64,000 nt of DNA from Bog-473 sp963788585. Lineage in GTDB: Bacteria > Actinomycetota > Acidimicrobiia > Acidimicrobiales > RAAP-2. The stretch lies in assembly GCA_963788585.1 (NCBI GenBank), contig CAWBHA010000003.1, forward strand, positions 1,116,001-1,180,000, given 5' to 3'. The position numbers were made by a program, and so were the translations under genes. This document shows, in pieces, positions 50,342 to 58,755 of the stretch. Position 1 is the first letter of the stretch. Every line of letters starts with the position of its first letter. The notes under the pieces are model-generated. The model worked only from the letters and a program-made list of their open reading frames with translations. It had not been told where the DNA came from and did not search any database.

Positions 50342-50820
50342 TGGCGACGCCGCCCTCACCGCCCCGGCGGGCCTTCGTCGGTCTGGGCTCGAACGTGGGG
50401 GACCGGAGGGGCTTTCTGGCGGCGGCCGTCGACGGTCTGCGCGCCGGCGGCGACGTCGTGGCCGTGTCGCCGCTCTACGAGACCGACCCCGTCGGCGGGC
50501 CGCCGCAGGGTCCGTACCTCAACGCGGTGGTCGAGTTGGCGACGCACGACGGCCCCCGTCGCCTCCTCGAGCGCTGCCGCGCCCTCGAGGAGGCGGCCGG
50601 CCGCGTGCGCACGGTCCACTGGGGCCCGCGCACGCTCGACGCGGACCTGCTCTGGGTCGAGGGCTGCACGGTCGACGAGCCCGACCTCACCGTGCCGCAC
50701 CCCCGTCTCTGGCAGCGGCGGTTCGTGGTGCAGCCCCTGGCCGACCTGGCCCCGGATCTGGTCACGTCCGAGCAGCTCAGGGCCGCTGGTGGAGACGTGA
50801 CCCGTGTGGGTAGTCTGTAG
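50341..50820 (+). CDS. folK: 2-amino-4-hydroxy-6-hydroxymethyldihydropteridine pyrophosphokinase
   Basis: Transfers pyrophosphate from ATP to hydroxymethyl-dihydropterin, giving the FolP substrate. FVGLGSNVGDRRGFL, VSPLYETDPVGGPPQGPYLNAVVEL, WGPRTLDADLLW and VPHPRLWQRRFVVQPL cover the whole HPPK signature. ATG 50341 overlaps the folB stop by one base. The stop lies in a short duplicated segment. Confidence 0.96.
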   Translation: MATPPSPPRRAFVGLGSNVGDRRGFLAAAVDGLRAGGDVVAVSPLYETDPVGGPPQGPYLNAVVELATHDGPRRLLERCRALEEAAGRVRTVHWGPRTLDADLLWVEGCTVDEPDLTVPHPRLWQRRFVVQPLADLAPDLVTSEQLRAAGGDVTRVGSL

Positions 50821-50852
50821 GCGAACGTATTCGGATCGTCTGTAGGCGAACG
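50813..50852. repeat. Short direct repeat across folK stop
   Basis: GTCTGTAGGCGAACG occurs at 50813-50827 and again at 50838-50852, a 25-base period. The first copy contains the folK stop codon; the second lies just upstream of the next gene's ribosome binding site. Confidence 0.8.
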
Positions 50853-50888
50853 GCACCCGTCAGGGGCTGGAACGCCGAAGGAGGTCAG

Positions 50889-51680
50889 ATGCACTCCATC
50901 CGGATCATCGGTCCCGGCCGGGCCGGCAGGTCGCTCGCCGCCGCGCTCTCGGCGCGCGGCTGGGCCTTCGCCGGTTTCCTCGGGCGCGACGACGACCTCT
51001 CTGGCGCGGCGCGCGGCGTCGACGTCCTGGTGATCGCCACGCCCGACGACACCATCGCGGAGGTGGCGGCCGCGGTCGAGCCCGTCGCCACCACGACCGT
51101 CGTCCATCTCTCGGGTTCGCTCGGTCTCGATGCGCTGGCGCCCCACCCGCGCCGCGCCGCCGTCCATCCGTTGGTGCCGCTCCCCAACGGCGAGGTGGGT
51201 GCCGCTCGCCTCGGCTCGGGCGTGACGTTCGCGGTGGCGGGTGCGCCCGTCGCCCGCGAGATCGTCGACTGCCTCGGCGGGCGTCTGGTCGAGGTGGCCG
51301 ACGAGGATCGCGCCGCCTACCACGCCACCGCCTGTATGGCCGCCAACCACGTGGTCGCACTGCTGGGGCAGGTCGAGCGCGTCGCCGCCTCGGTCGGGCT
51401 GGACCTCGAGTCGTTCCTGCCGCTCACGCGCGCCGCCGTCGACGATGTGGCCGCGCTCGGGACGAGCGACGCCCTGACCGGCCCGGCCCGGCGTGGGGAC
51501 TGGGCGACGCTCAGCCGCCACCTCGACGCCCTGCCCGAGTCCGAGCGCGCCGGGTACCAGGCCGGCGCCGCGCTGGCCACCCGGCTGGCCCAGGCGGGTT
51601 CACCCGCCCCGTCCGCCCGACCCGACACGCCTACCCCGTCCGACGCACCGGACGTCCCCGCCGTGCCGGCGGCCGTCTAG
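50889..51680 (+). CDS. Rossmann-fold/DUF2520 oxidoreductase, candidate ketopantoate reductase
   Basis: An NAD(P)-binding IRIIGPGRAGRSLAAAL and VDVLVIATPDDTIAEVA precede VVHLSGSLGLDAL, HPLVPLPNG and a helical DUF2520-type C-terminal domain (YHATACMAANHVVALLGQ). Such proteins are commonly found before panC. PanG, an alternative ketopantoate reductase, belongs to the same kind of architecture as I recall it. Its place directly before panC and panD therefore suggests NADPH-dependent reduction of ketopantoate. Strong ribosome binding site AAGGAGGT at 50878-50885. The C-terminus is Pro/Ala-rich. Confidence 0.75.
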   Translation: MHSIRIIGPGRAGRSLAAALSARGWAFAGFLGRDDDLSGAARGVDVLVIATPDDTIAEVAAAVEPVATTTVVHLSGSLGLDALAPHPRRAAVHPLVPLPNGEVGAARLGSGVTFAVAGAPVAREIVDCLGGRLVEVADEDRAAYHATACMAANHVVALLGQVERVAASVGLDLESFLPLTRAAVDDVAALGTSDALTGPARRGDWATLSRHLDALPESERAGYQAGAALATRLAQAGSPAPSARPDTPTPSDAPDVPAVPAAV

Positions 51681-51707
51681 GACGACGGGGAAGGAGGGAG
51701 CGCCGCC

Positions 51708-52643
51708 GTGGACGTCGTAGAGACCGGAGCCGCCTGCGCCGCGCTGCTCGATGCGGCCCGGGCCAGTGGCGCGACCGTCGGGCTGGTGCCGACCATGGGC
51801 GCGCTCCACGCCGGCCACGTGTCGCTCCTCGAGCGGGCCCGCGCCGAGTGCGACGTCGTGGCCGTGAGCATCTTCGTCAACCCGCTGCAGTTCGGCGACC
51901 CGGAGGACATGGAGAAGTACCCGCGCACACTCGAGCGGGACCTCGACGTGTGTCGCCAGGCGGGCGCCGACGTCGTCTTCGTCCCGCCGGTGTCCGAGAT
52001 GTACCCGAGCTGGCCCTCGCCCCCGGCGACCACGGTGTCGGTGCTCGGCGTCAGCGAGCGCTGGGAAGGCGCCGCCCGCCCCGGCCACTTCGACGGCGTG
52101 GCGACGGTGGTGGCCAAGCTCTTCTCCATCGGCGGCGCCTGCCGCGCCTACTTCGGGTTGAAGGACTTCCAACAGCTGGCGGTGGTGCGCCGCATGGCGC
52201 TCGACCTTCTGCTGCCCGTCGAGATCGTGGGCTGCCCCATCGTGCGGGAGGCCGACGGGCTGGCGCTCTCGAGCCGCAACGTCCGCCTCTCGCCGGCCGA
52301 GCGCCGCGCGGCCACCGTGCTCGCACGGGCCCTCGACGCGGCCCGTCACGCCGTCGCCGCCGGCGAGCGCTCCGGTGCCGCCCTGTCCGGGGTCATGCGC
52401 GCCACGGTGGCCACCGAACCCCTCGTCGAGCTCGACTACGCGGTCGCCGTCGACGCCGCCACCCTCGATGCGCTCGACGCCGTCACTGACCCCGGCGCCG
52501 TGCGCCTCCTCGTCGCCGCACTGGTCGGCCCGGTCCGTCTCATCGACAACAGCGCCGCGCTCGCCGGTGCCGACGACCCCGCCCCGCTTCTCTCCCTCCC
52601 CACCGCGACCGCTGAGGTCCGCAACCTCGAAAGGATCGGTTGA
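51708..52643 (+). CDS. panC: Pantothenate synthetase
   Basis: Condenses pantoate with beta-alanine using ATP. The nucleotidyltransferase HIGH-type motif is GLVPTMGALHAGHVSLL, followed by VVAVSIFVNPLQFG, AARPGHFDGVATVVAKLF, YFGLKDFQQL and the SSRN segment GLALSSRNVRLS. 311 residues. GTG 51708 follows AAGGAGGGAG. It forms a pair with panD four bases downstream. Confidence 0.96.
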   Translation: MDVVETGAACAALLDAARASGATVGLVPTMGALHAGHVSLLERARAECDVVAVSIFVNPLQFGDPEDMEKYPRTLERDLDVCRQAGADVVFVPPVSEMYPSWPSPPATTVSVLGVSERWEGAARPGHFDGVATVVAKLFSIGGACRAYFGLKDFQQLAVVRRMALDLLLPVEIVGCPIVREADGLALSSRNVRLSPAERRAATVLARALDAARHAVAAGERSGAALSGVMRATVATEPLVELDYAVAVDAATLDALDAVTDPGAVRLLVAALVGPVRLIDNSAALAGADDPAPLLSLPTATAEVRNLERIG

Positions 52644-52647
52644 GCCA

Positions 52648-53040
52648 ATGCGCCGCCGCATGATGAAGTCCAAGATCCACCGGGCCACGGTCACGGGTGC
52701 CAACCTGCACTACGTGGGGTCCGTCTCCATCGACACCGAGCTGATGGCGCTGGCCGACATCCTCCCCTACGAGCAGGTGACGGTCCTCGACATCGACAAC
52801 GGCGCTCGCTTCGAGACCTACGCCATCGAGGGGGAGCGCGGCCAGATCTGCCTCAACGGGGCGGCCGCCCGGCTCGTCGCCCCCGGCGACAAGGTGATCG
52901 TCATCACCTACGCGGACTACGAGCGCGCCGAGCTCGATGCGTACGTGCCCCGCGTCGTGCACGTCGACGGGCGCAACCGCGTCATCGACGAGGCATCGGC
53001 CCGCCTCGACGCCGAGCTCACACTGACCGAACCGGCGTGA
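52648..53040 (+). CDS. panD: Aspartate 1-decarboxylase
   Basis: Pyruvoyl enzyme that makes beta-alanine from aspartate for PanC. The self-cleavage site is the Gly-Ser in LHYVGSVSID; Ser becomes the pyruvoyl group. MKSKIHRATVTGANL, VTVLDIDNGARFETYAI and VIVITYADY complete the signature. ATG 52648; a second start at Met5/6 is possible. The stop overlaps nadB (GTGA). Confidence 0.96.
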   Translation: MRRRMMKSKIHRATVTGANLHYVGSVSIDTELMALADILPYEQVTVLDIDNGARFETYAIEGERGQICLNGAAARLVAPGDKVIVITYADYERAELDAYVPRVVHVDGRNRVIDEASARLDAELTLTEPA

Positions 53041-54716
53041 CCACCGGGGCCCAGCCGAGACCCTTCGACGTCTTGGTCCTGGGCAGCGGCGTCGCTGGGC
53101 TGTCCGCCGCCGTGCGGCTCGCCGGACCTCTCACGGCGGGCGGGCCCTCCCTGTCCCTGGGCGTCCTCACGAAGGGCGTCCTGTCGCAGTCGGCGACGCG
53201 TTGGGCCCAGGGGGGCGTGGCCGCCGTGCTGGGCGGTGACGAGGACTCGACCGACCTGCACCTGGCCGACACGCTCGCCGCGGGCGCCGGACTCTGCGAC
53301 GAGGAGGCGGTGCGCATCCTCGTCGGCGAAGGTCCGGGGCGGGTCCACGAGCTGATCGCGCTGGGTGCAGAGTTCGACCGCGAGGCCACCGGGACCCTCG
53401 CGCTCGCCCGAGAGGGTGGCCACTCACGCCCGCGTGTCGTGCACGCCGGCGGCGCGGCGACCGGGGCGGAGGTGGAACGCGCCCTGGTCGACGCCACCTA
53501 CCGCTCCGCTAGCGCGGTGCTCGAGGGCTGGTTCGCCCTCGACCTGCTCGTCGAGCGGGGGCGCTGCGTCGGCGTCGTCGCCCTTCCCCCGGACGGCCAC
53601 CACGGCCCGGTCGAGGTGCGTGCGGACCACGTGGTCCTCGCCACCGGCGGCGCCGGCCAGCTCTTCTCGGTGACCACGAACCCGGCCGAGTCGACCGGTG
53701 ACGGCGTGGCCATGGCGCTGCGCGCCGGTGTGCCGACGGCCGACATCGAGTTCGTGCAGTTCCACCCGACGGCGCTGCACCACCCCGCCATGCCGCGTCC
53801 GCTCCTCTCCGAGGCGCTGCGGGGGCATGGTGCCCTTCTGCGCGACCGGGACGGGGAGCGCTTCGTCGACGAGCTGGCGCCGCGCGACGTGGTGAGCCGC
53901 GCGATGGCCGCGCGCATGGCCGAGCAAGGCGTGGACCATCTCTGGCTCGACGCCACCGGGCTCGAGCGGTTCTCCCAACGCTTCCCGACGATCGCCGTGT
54001 CGCTCGCCTCCATCGGCCTCGATCCCCAGAGCGATTGGCTTCCCATCGCGCCGGCGGCGCACCATCTCTCGGGTGGCGCCGTGGCGGACCTCTGGGGCGC
54101 CACGGCGCTGCCCGGGCTCTGGGCGGTGGGCGAGGTGGCCTGCACCGGGGTGCACGGGGCCAACCGCCTGGCGTCGAACTCGCTGCTCGAAGGGATGGTG
54201 TTCGGCGCCCGGCTGGCCGAACGCATTCTCGCGGGTGTCGACGGCCCCGAGCCGAGTGGTGCGCTGCGCGCCGTGCTCGGCGACGATCCCATCGACGGCA
54301 TCGGCTGCAGCGTCGTCGGCCGCAACCCGTTGCCGATCCGCTGCGGCACCGAGGCCGGAGCCAGAGCCGCGGCGGAGGCCGGCGAGTCGAGCGGAGTCGA
54401 CGTGACGAAGTTGCGTGACACGCTCCAGCGCGCCATGACGCGCGGGGCAGGCGTCGTGCGAAGCGCGGAATCGTTGGCGGGCGCCCGTGCCGTGGTGGAC
54501 GACACGGCGGACGCTTTGCGCAGCACCGGCCTCTCGGTCGGAGCAGGCGAGCTGGCGAACCTGGTCCAGGTGGCCGACGCGCTGCTGGAGTCGGCGCTGG
54601 CCCGTACCGAGAGCCGTGGCGCGCACGCGCGCCGCGAGTTCCCCGACACCAACCCTGCCTGGCGGCGCCGACTCGTGCACGGCCGGGTGCCGTCGCCTCT
54701 CGGGGATGCCCAATGA
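53037..54716 (+). CDS. nadB: L-aspartate oxidase
   Basis: FAD enzyme that oxidises aspartate to iminoaspartate in NAD synthesis. The FAD-binding motif is VLVLGSGVAGLSAAVRLAG, with TKGVLSQSATRWAQGGVAA, HSRPRVVHAGGAATG, FVQFHPTALHHPAM and GVHGANRLASNSLLEG. 559 residues, full length, no frame break. GTG 53037 overlaps panD; the stop overlaps nadC. nadA, its usual partner, is not in the window. Confidence 0.96.
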   Translation: MTTGAQPRPFDVLVLGSGVAGLSAAVRLAGPLTAGGPSLSLGVLTKGVLSQSATRWAQGGVAAVLGGDEDSTDLHLADTLAAGAGLCDEEAVRILVGEGPGRVHELIALGAEFDREATGTLALAREGGHSRPRVVHAGGAATGAEVERALVDATYRSASAVLEGWFALDLLVERGRCVGVVALPPDGHHGPVEVRADHVVLATGGAGQLFSVTTNPAESTGDGVAMALRAGVPTADIEFVQFHPTALHHPAMPRPLLSEALRGHGALLRDRDGERFVDELAPRDVVSRAMAARMAEQGVDHLWLDATGLERFSQRFPTIAVSLASIGLDPQSDWLPIAPAAHHLSGGAVADLWGATALPGLWAVGEVACTGVHGANRLASNSLLEGMVFGARLAERILAGVDGPEPSGALRAVLGDDPIDGIGCSVVGRNPLPIRCGTEAGARAAAEAGESSGVDVTKLRDTLQRAMTRGAGVVRSAESLAGARAVVDDTADALRSTGLSVGAGELANLVQVADALLESALARTESRGAHARREFPDTNPAWRRRLVHGRVPSPLGDAQ

Positions 54717-55627
54717 GCGCGGCCGAGGCCGACTCGGGCTACGCCCGGGCCGTCGCCGACGCGGTCGAGCGCGCGCTCGATGAGGACCTCGGGCCCGAAG
54801 GAGACCTGACGGCCGCGCTGGTGCCGCCCGACGTCACGGCGGGCTTCGCGCTGCGTGCCCGGCGCGATGGCGTGCTGGCCGGGCGGGACTGTGCCACCGA
54901 GGCCTTCACCCGCGTGGGTGGGCGTGCGCTGACTCTCTCCTGGTACGCAGCCGACGGGGCCGAGGTGAAGGCCGGCGACACAGTGCTGGAGGTGGCCGGG
55001 CCGCTGCGCCCCATCCTCACCGCCGAGCGCACGGCACTGAACTTCCTGGGACGCCTCTCGGGCATCGCCACCCTGACCGCCCGCTTCGTTGCCGCCGCGC
55101 ACGAGCGCAACGTCGCCGTGGCGGTCCTCGACACGCGAAAGACGACGCCCGGACTGCGCGCGCTCGAGAAGGCGGCCGTGCGGGCCGGCGGCGGGACCAG
55201 TCACCGTGCTGGTCTGTCCGACGCCGTGTTGGTCAAGGACAACCATTTGGCCGGAATGGGAATCACCGAGGCCGTCGGACGGGCCCGCGATCTCTGGCCG
55301 GGTCGGCTGGTCGAGATCGAATGCGATGCGCTCCATCAGGTGGCCGAGGCCGCACGGGCCGGGGCCGACGCCGTCCTGCTCGACAACATGGATCCCCAGA
55401 CCGTACGGGAAGCCATCGGCGTCGCCCGTCGCGACGCGCCGAGGCCCATCCTCACCGAGGTCTCCGGTGGCGTGACGCTCGAGAACATCGGCGCCTACGC
55501 CGCTGCGGGTCCGGACAGGATCTCCGTCGGCGCGTTGACGCATTCGGCTCCCGCGCTCGACCTCGGTCTCGACATGCTGTGGACGAAGACCGGGTTGTCG
55601 TCCCAGACCGAGCAAGGACCGGACTGA
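54713..55627 (+). CDS. nadC: Quinolinate phosphoribosyltransferase
   Basis: Makes nicotinate mononucleotide from quinolinate and PRPP. LDEDLGPEGDLTA, AERTALNFLGRLSGIATLT, LDTRKTTPGLRALEK, GGTSHRAGLSDAVLVKDNH, IEIECDAL-like VEIECDALHQVAEA and EVSGGVTLENIGAYA are diagnostic. ATG 54713 overlaps the nadB stop. It is followed after three bases by coaX. Confidence 0.97.
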   Translation: MSAAEADSGYARAVADAVERALDEDLGPEGDLTAALVPPDVTAGFALRARRDGVLAGRDCATEAFTRVGGRALTLSWYAADGAEVKAGDTVLEVAGPLRPILTAERTALNFLGRLSGIATLTARFVAAAHERNVAVAVLDTRKTTPGLRALEKAAVRAGGGTSHRAGLSDAVLVKDNHLAGMGITEAVGRARDLWPGRLVEIECDALHQVAEAARAGADAVLLDNMDPQTVREAIGVARRDAPRPILTEVSGGVTLENIGAYAAAGPDRISVGALTHSAPALDLGLDMLWTKTGLSSQTEQGPD

Positions 55628-55630
55628 ACG

Positions 55631-56480
55631 GTGCTCCTCGCCATCGACGTCGGCAACACCGAGACCGTGATCGGGCTCTACACGCGGGACGACACCGAAA
55701 CGGTGCCGGTGGTCGAGGACGGCGTGGGCGTCGGTATCGGGACCGAAGTGGACCCGAGCGCTCCGCCGCGACCTCACACATCACTGGCGGCTCTCGACGG
55801 TCCCGACCCGCACCCCGGACGAGCATGCCGTCCTGCTCACCCAGCTGCTCGATCTGGAGGGTCTCGACATCGCGACGTCCGTGAGCGGGATCGCGGTCAG
55901 CTCGTCGGTGCCGCATGTCACCGGCGAACTCCGGCAGATGGCGAGTCGCTGGTTCTCCGAGGTGCCGTGCGTGGTGCTCGGACCGGGCACCAAGAGCGGC
56001 ATGCCGATCCTCTACGACAACCCCAAGGAGGTCGGCGCAGACCGCATTGCCGATGCCGTCGGCGCTTTCGACCTCTACGGCGGGCCGTGCATCGTGGTCG
56101 ACATGGGGACCGCGACCACGGTGGAGGCCATCAGCGAGAAGGGCGAATACCTGGGCGGAGCGATCACCCCCGGCGTGGCCATCAGCCTCGACGCGCTGTA
56201 CCAACAGGCCGCCGCCCTGCGCCGGGTGGAACTGGTCGAACCGCGCAGCGTCATCGGGCGCTCGACCGTGGAATCGATCGAATCGGGCACCCTCTATGGC
56301 TTTGCCGGCCTCGTCGATGGCTTGGCCCGGCGCTTCATGGAGGACCTGGGACCTTCCACCGTGGTGGCGACCGGCGGGTTCAGCTCGCTCATCGCTCCGT
56401 ACTCGGACACGATCGACCATGTGGAACCCTGGCTGACGCTGCACGGCCTGCGCATCGTCTATGAGCGCAACGTCTCTTGA
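55631..56480 (+). CDS. coaX: Type III pantothenate kinase
   Basis: First committed step of CoA synthesis, acting on the pantothenate made by PanC. ASKHA-fold motifs are MLLAIDVGNTETVIGLY, VSSSVPHVTGEL, PNKPEVGADRI-like NPKEVGADRIADAVGAF, IVVDMGTATTVEAIS and GGAITPGVAISLDALYQ. One extra base near 55,760-55,770 shifts the frame; the restored reading continues LTHHWRLSTVPTRTPDEHAVLL. GTG 55631. Last gene of the cofactor superoperon. Confidence 0.93.
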
Positions 56481-57139
56481 GCCACTTCCTCGCCGAGTCC
56501 CTCACGGGTTGCCCCGTACGGCTCTGATCACACCAACGGCGGCCGCCGCCGTCGTGGAGACCTGGTCCCGCTCGGCCCGGCGATGATTCAGGCGTGTCCG
56601 TCGCGCTCTGCGACACGGACCCTTGCTGAAACCTCGCTCGATTCGGGCTCTTGACCCGGGCGATCCGACGCCTTTGTCCCTCGCCGTATACGCGAAGGCA
56701 CGGAGACTTCGTTTTGCCTGTATCTGGCGCTGCGGCGGTGTTGCCTCCGCCTGTATACGCGCGCCCAGCCACTCGGCGTATAGAGGCCGAGGGAAGACCG
56801 GGGAGCCGCCGCATATGGCCCGATCGAGCTGCCTTCGTGGTGGCCGTATGCGGCCCCCAAGGAAGACTCACCGCTCCCACGTATGGGGCCAGAACAGGAC
56901 GGGTCCGCGAGGCGGGATTCGATCTTTCGGGGATGTGCGGAGTGACAAACCTATGTGCGGGAGCCGAATTACCTGGAGTCAGGACCTAAGACCCACGGAC
57001 CGGACCTCTCGCGCTTTTCAACCCTTCTTATGCAACGGGCGGTTTCCTCAAAACTTCCTCACGGATCGCTCACATCTGGCACCCAGGGTGGGATCTGTCG
57101 CCGCAGGGCGACGCAAGCGTGCAAAGCGCGCAGACGTCC
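56481..57139. other. Long non-coding region after coaX
   Basis: About 660 bases without a credible gene; reading frames here are antisense or overlapping and have no family features. It contains the spaced GTATAC-like array at 56686-56890 and a more AT-rich stretch at 56,990-57,070 that probably holds the promoter of the following secreted-protein gene. No tRNA, known riboswitch or IS was recognised. Confidence 0.5.
56686..56890. repeat. Spaced array of seven GTATAC-like cores
   Basis: Cores start at 56686 (GTATAC), 56720 (GTATCT), 56753 (GTATAC), 56778 (GTATAG), 56812 (CATATG), 56846 (GTATGC) and 56881 (GTATGG). Spacing is 33-35 bases except one 25-base gap. Several are flanked by short inverted GGCC or CGC arms, for example GGCCGTATGCGGCC. 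The sequence between cores is not conserved. Confidence 0.4.
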
Positions 57140-57152
57140 AAGGAGGACAGAA

Positions 57153-57500
57153 ATGCTCGGCAAGATCATCGCAGGAACCGCAGTAGCCGGTGTCCTCGCT
57201 TTCGGCGTGGTGGGCATGGCCGGTGCGTCGACCCCCGCCGCCAGTGGCACGTCGAACCCGCCGGCCAAGTGCGCCAAGCTGCCGGCGCTCCAGGCCCGGG
57301 TGCAGAAGGTCGAGAGCAGGATCTCGGCCCGACTCCCGAAGGCGGAGGCTCGTGAGGCCCAGCTGAAGTCGGAGGGCAAGACGCAGCAGGCCGACGCCAT
57401 CGCGAAAAGGATCACGAAGCTCCAGAACCGTGAGTCCAAGGTCAACGCCCGGCTGGCCAAGGCCCAGGCTGCTTGCGGCACCACCACCAGCAACAACTGA
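57153..57500 (+). CDS. Small secreted helical protein
   Basis: 115 residues, function unknown. A signal peptide (GKIIAGTAVAGVLAFGVVGMAGA) is followed by a short Ser/Pro linker and a highly charged helical region (LQARVQKVESRISARLPKAE, ADAIAKRITKLQNRESKVNARLAK) likely to form a coiled coil. It has one Cys at each end (AKCAKL and QAACGT) that could form a disulfide. ATG 57153 has a strong AAGGAGG six bases upstream. It stands alone after a long non-coding region. Confidence 0.75.
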   Translation: MLGKIIAGTAVAGVLAFGVVGMAGASTPAASGTSNPPAKCAKLPALQARVQKVESRISARLPKAEAREAQLKSEGKTQQADAIAKRITKLQNRESKVNARLAKAQAACGTTTSNN

Positions 57501-57608
57501 GCCAGCACCAGGCCTGAGCGCGGAGGAGCGCGGTCACCGTCCGGACTTCCCGGCCGCGCCGCCTCTTCCGTTTTCTTCACCTCGCGTATGGCCGGCGCCT
57601 GACGCGAC

Positions 57609-58583
57609 TCAGACCGGGAGGTCGCTGAGCAGCTCGGCCACCAGGCGCGTGAGGCCCGCCCGTAGCTCCGGCTGCGAAATTCCCGTGGAGGCCTCCCGTG
57701 CTTCGGTGACGAAGGCCCGGGCCTGGTCGACGGAGTCGGTGATTCCTCGAGAGGCCATCACGATTGCTCGTGCCTTGTCCCGCTCTGGCTGTGCCAGGGG
57801 TTGTCCGAGCAGTGCACGCAGGTCCGGTCCTGCGTCGGGATCGGTGAGAGCAACAAGAGCGGGCAGTGTGTACACGCCCTCGGCCAGGTCCTGCCCGGCC
57901 GGTTTTTGCAGCTGGCCGTCGTTCGCGGTGATGTCGAGGATGTCGTCGCGGATCTGGAACACCATGCCGAAGCAGTGCCCGAACTCGGTGCACGCGTCGA
58001 CCTCCGCCGCTGGCAGGCCACCCGTGAGCGCGCCAATGCGGCACGACGTTGCAGTCAGCGCGGCCGTCTTGCCGCTAATTGTCGCGAAGTAGTCCTCGCG
58101 ACTACGCCCGATCTGGAAGGCCGAACGGACCTCGGTGACCTGCCCCTGGCACAGCCGCCCCAGGGTGTCGGCCAGGATCGCGGCGATCTCCGTCCCCAGG
58201 CTTGCCGCGATGGCGGCACTGCGGGCGAGCAGGTAGTCGCCGGCAACGATGGCCACCAGGTTGCCGAATCGGCTGTTGACGCTCTCGACGTTGCGGCGGA
58301 TCGTTGCCTCGTCAATGACGTCGTCATGGTAGAGCGACGCCAGGTGGACGAGCTCCACCGCGACGGCGCCCATCAGGTCATCTTCCGTTGCGTCCCGGTT
58401 GCCGCCGGTCGCCGTCGCCAGCGCGAGCAGAGGCCGCAGACGCTTCCCTCCGGCAGCGATCAGATGCGTCGTGACCTCGTCCAAGAACCCGTCCCCGGTG
58501 ACGACAGAGGCGGTGAGCAGGGGCTCCAGACGCCGCAGTCCCTCTTGCAGGCGGGGCAGGCCGAGGGCCTCGGTGGGGTTCAC
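57609..58583 (-). CDS. Polyprenyl diphosphate synthase
   Basis: Trans-isoprenyl diphosphate synthase extending allylic diphosphates with IPP, for quinone side chains. The first Asp-rich motif is HLASLYHDDVIDEATIRRN and the second FQIRDDILDITAN; GGKRLRPLLALA and GDYLLARSAAIAA are also present. About 324 residues. GTG 58583 (VNPTEALGLPRL) is chosen over a longer frame beginning at 58622. Chain length cannot be decided by eye. Divergent from clpC. Confidence 0.9.
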   Translation of the reverse strand: MNPTEALGLPRLQEGLRRLEPLLTASVVTGDGFLDEVTTHLIAAGGKRLRPLLALATATGGNRDATEDDLMGAVAVELVHLASLYHDDVIDEATIRRNVESVNSRFGNLVAIVAGDYLLARSAAIAASLGTEIAAILADTLGRLCQGQVTEVRSAFQIGRSREDYFATISGKTAALTATSCRIGALTGGLPAAEVDACTEFGHCFGMVFQIRDDILDITANDGQLQKPAGQDLAEGVYTLPALVALTDPDAGPDLRALLGQPLAQPERDKARAIVMASRGITDSVDQARAFVTEAREASTGISQPELRAGLTRLVAELLSDLPV

Positions 58584-58755
58584 TGCCCCAAACGTTAGGG
58601 CACAGCTGCGGAAAGACGACAACCGCCTGGTCGCAGGGCACCGGAAAATGAGGCCGGGTTCCTCCGAGTCCGTGACCGGATGGTTGCGGCGTGTTCAACT
58701 AAGGCCCCAGGTACACTGGGCCGAGAAGCAAGGGGACCAAGGAGAGGCGGTCAGG

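Noticed and set aside
54713..54716. Frameshift between nadB and nadC
   Set aside because: The frames differ because the genes overlap by ATGA in the normal coupled manner; both proteins are complete.
56686..56890. Degenerate CRISPR array
   Set aside because: Only 6-base cores recur and no conserved repeat of 20 or more bases exists; no cas genes are nearby.
56481..57139. A cyclic-di-AMP (ydaO-type) or other riboswitch before the secreted protein
   Set aside because: I could not find the conserved core or a consistent stem arrangement; a covariance-model search would be needed.
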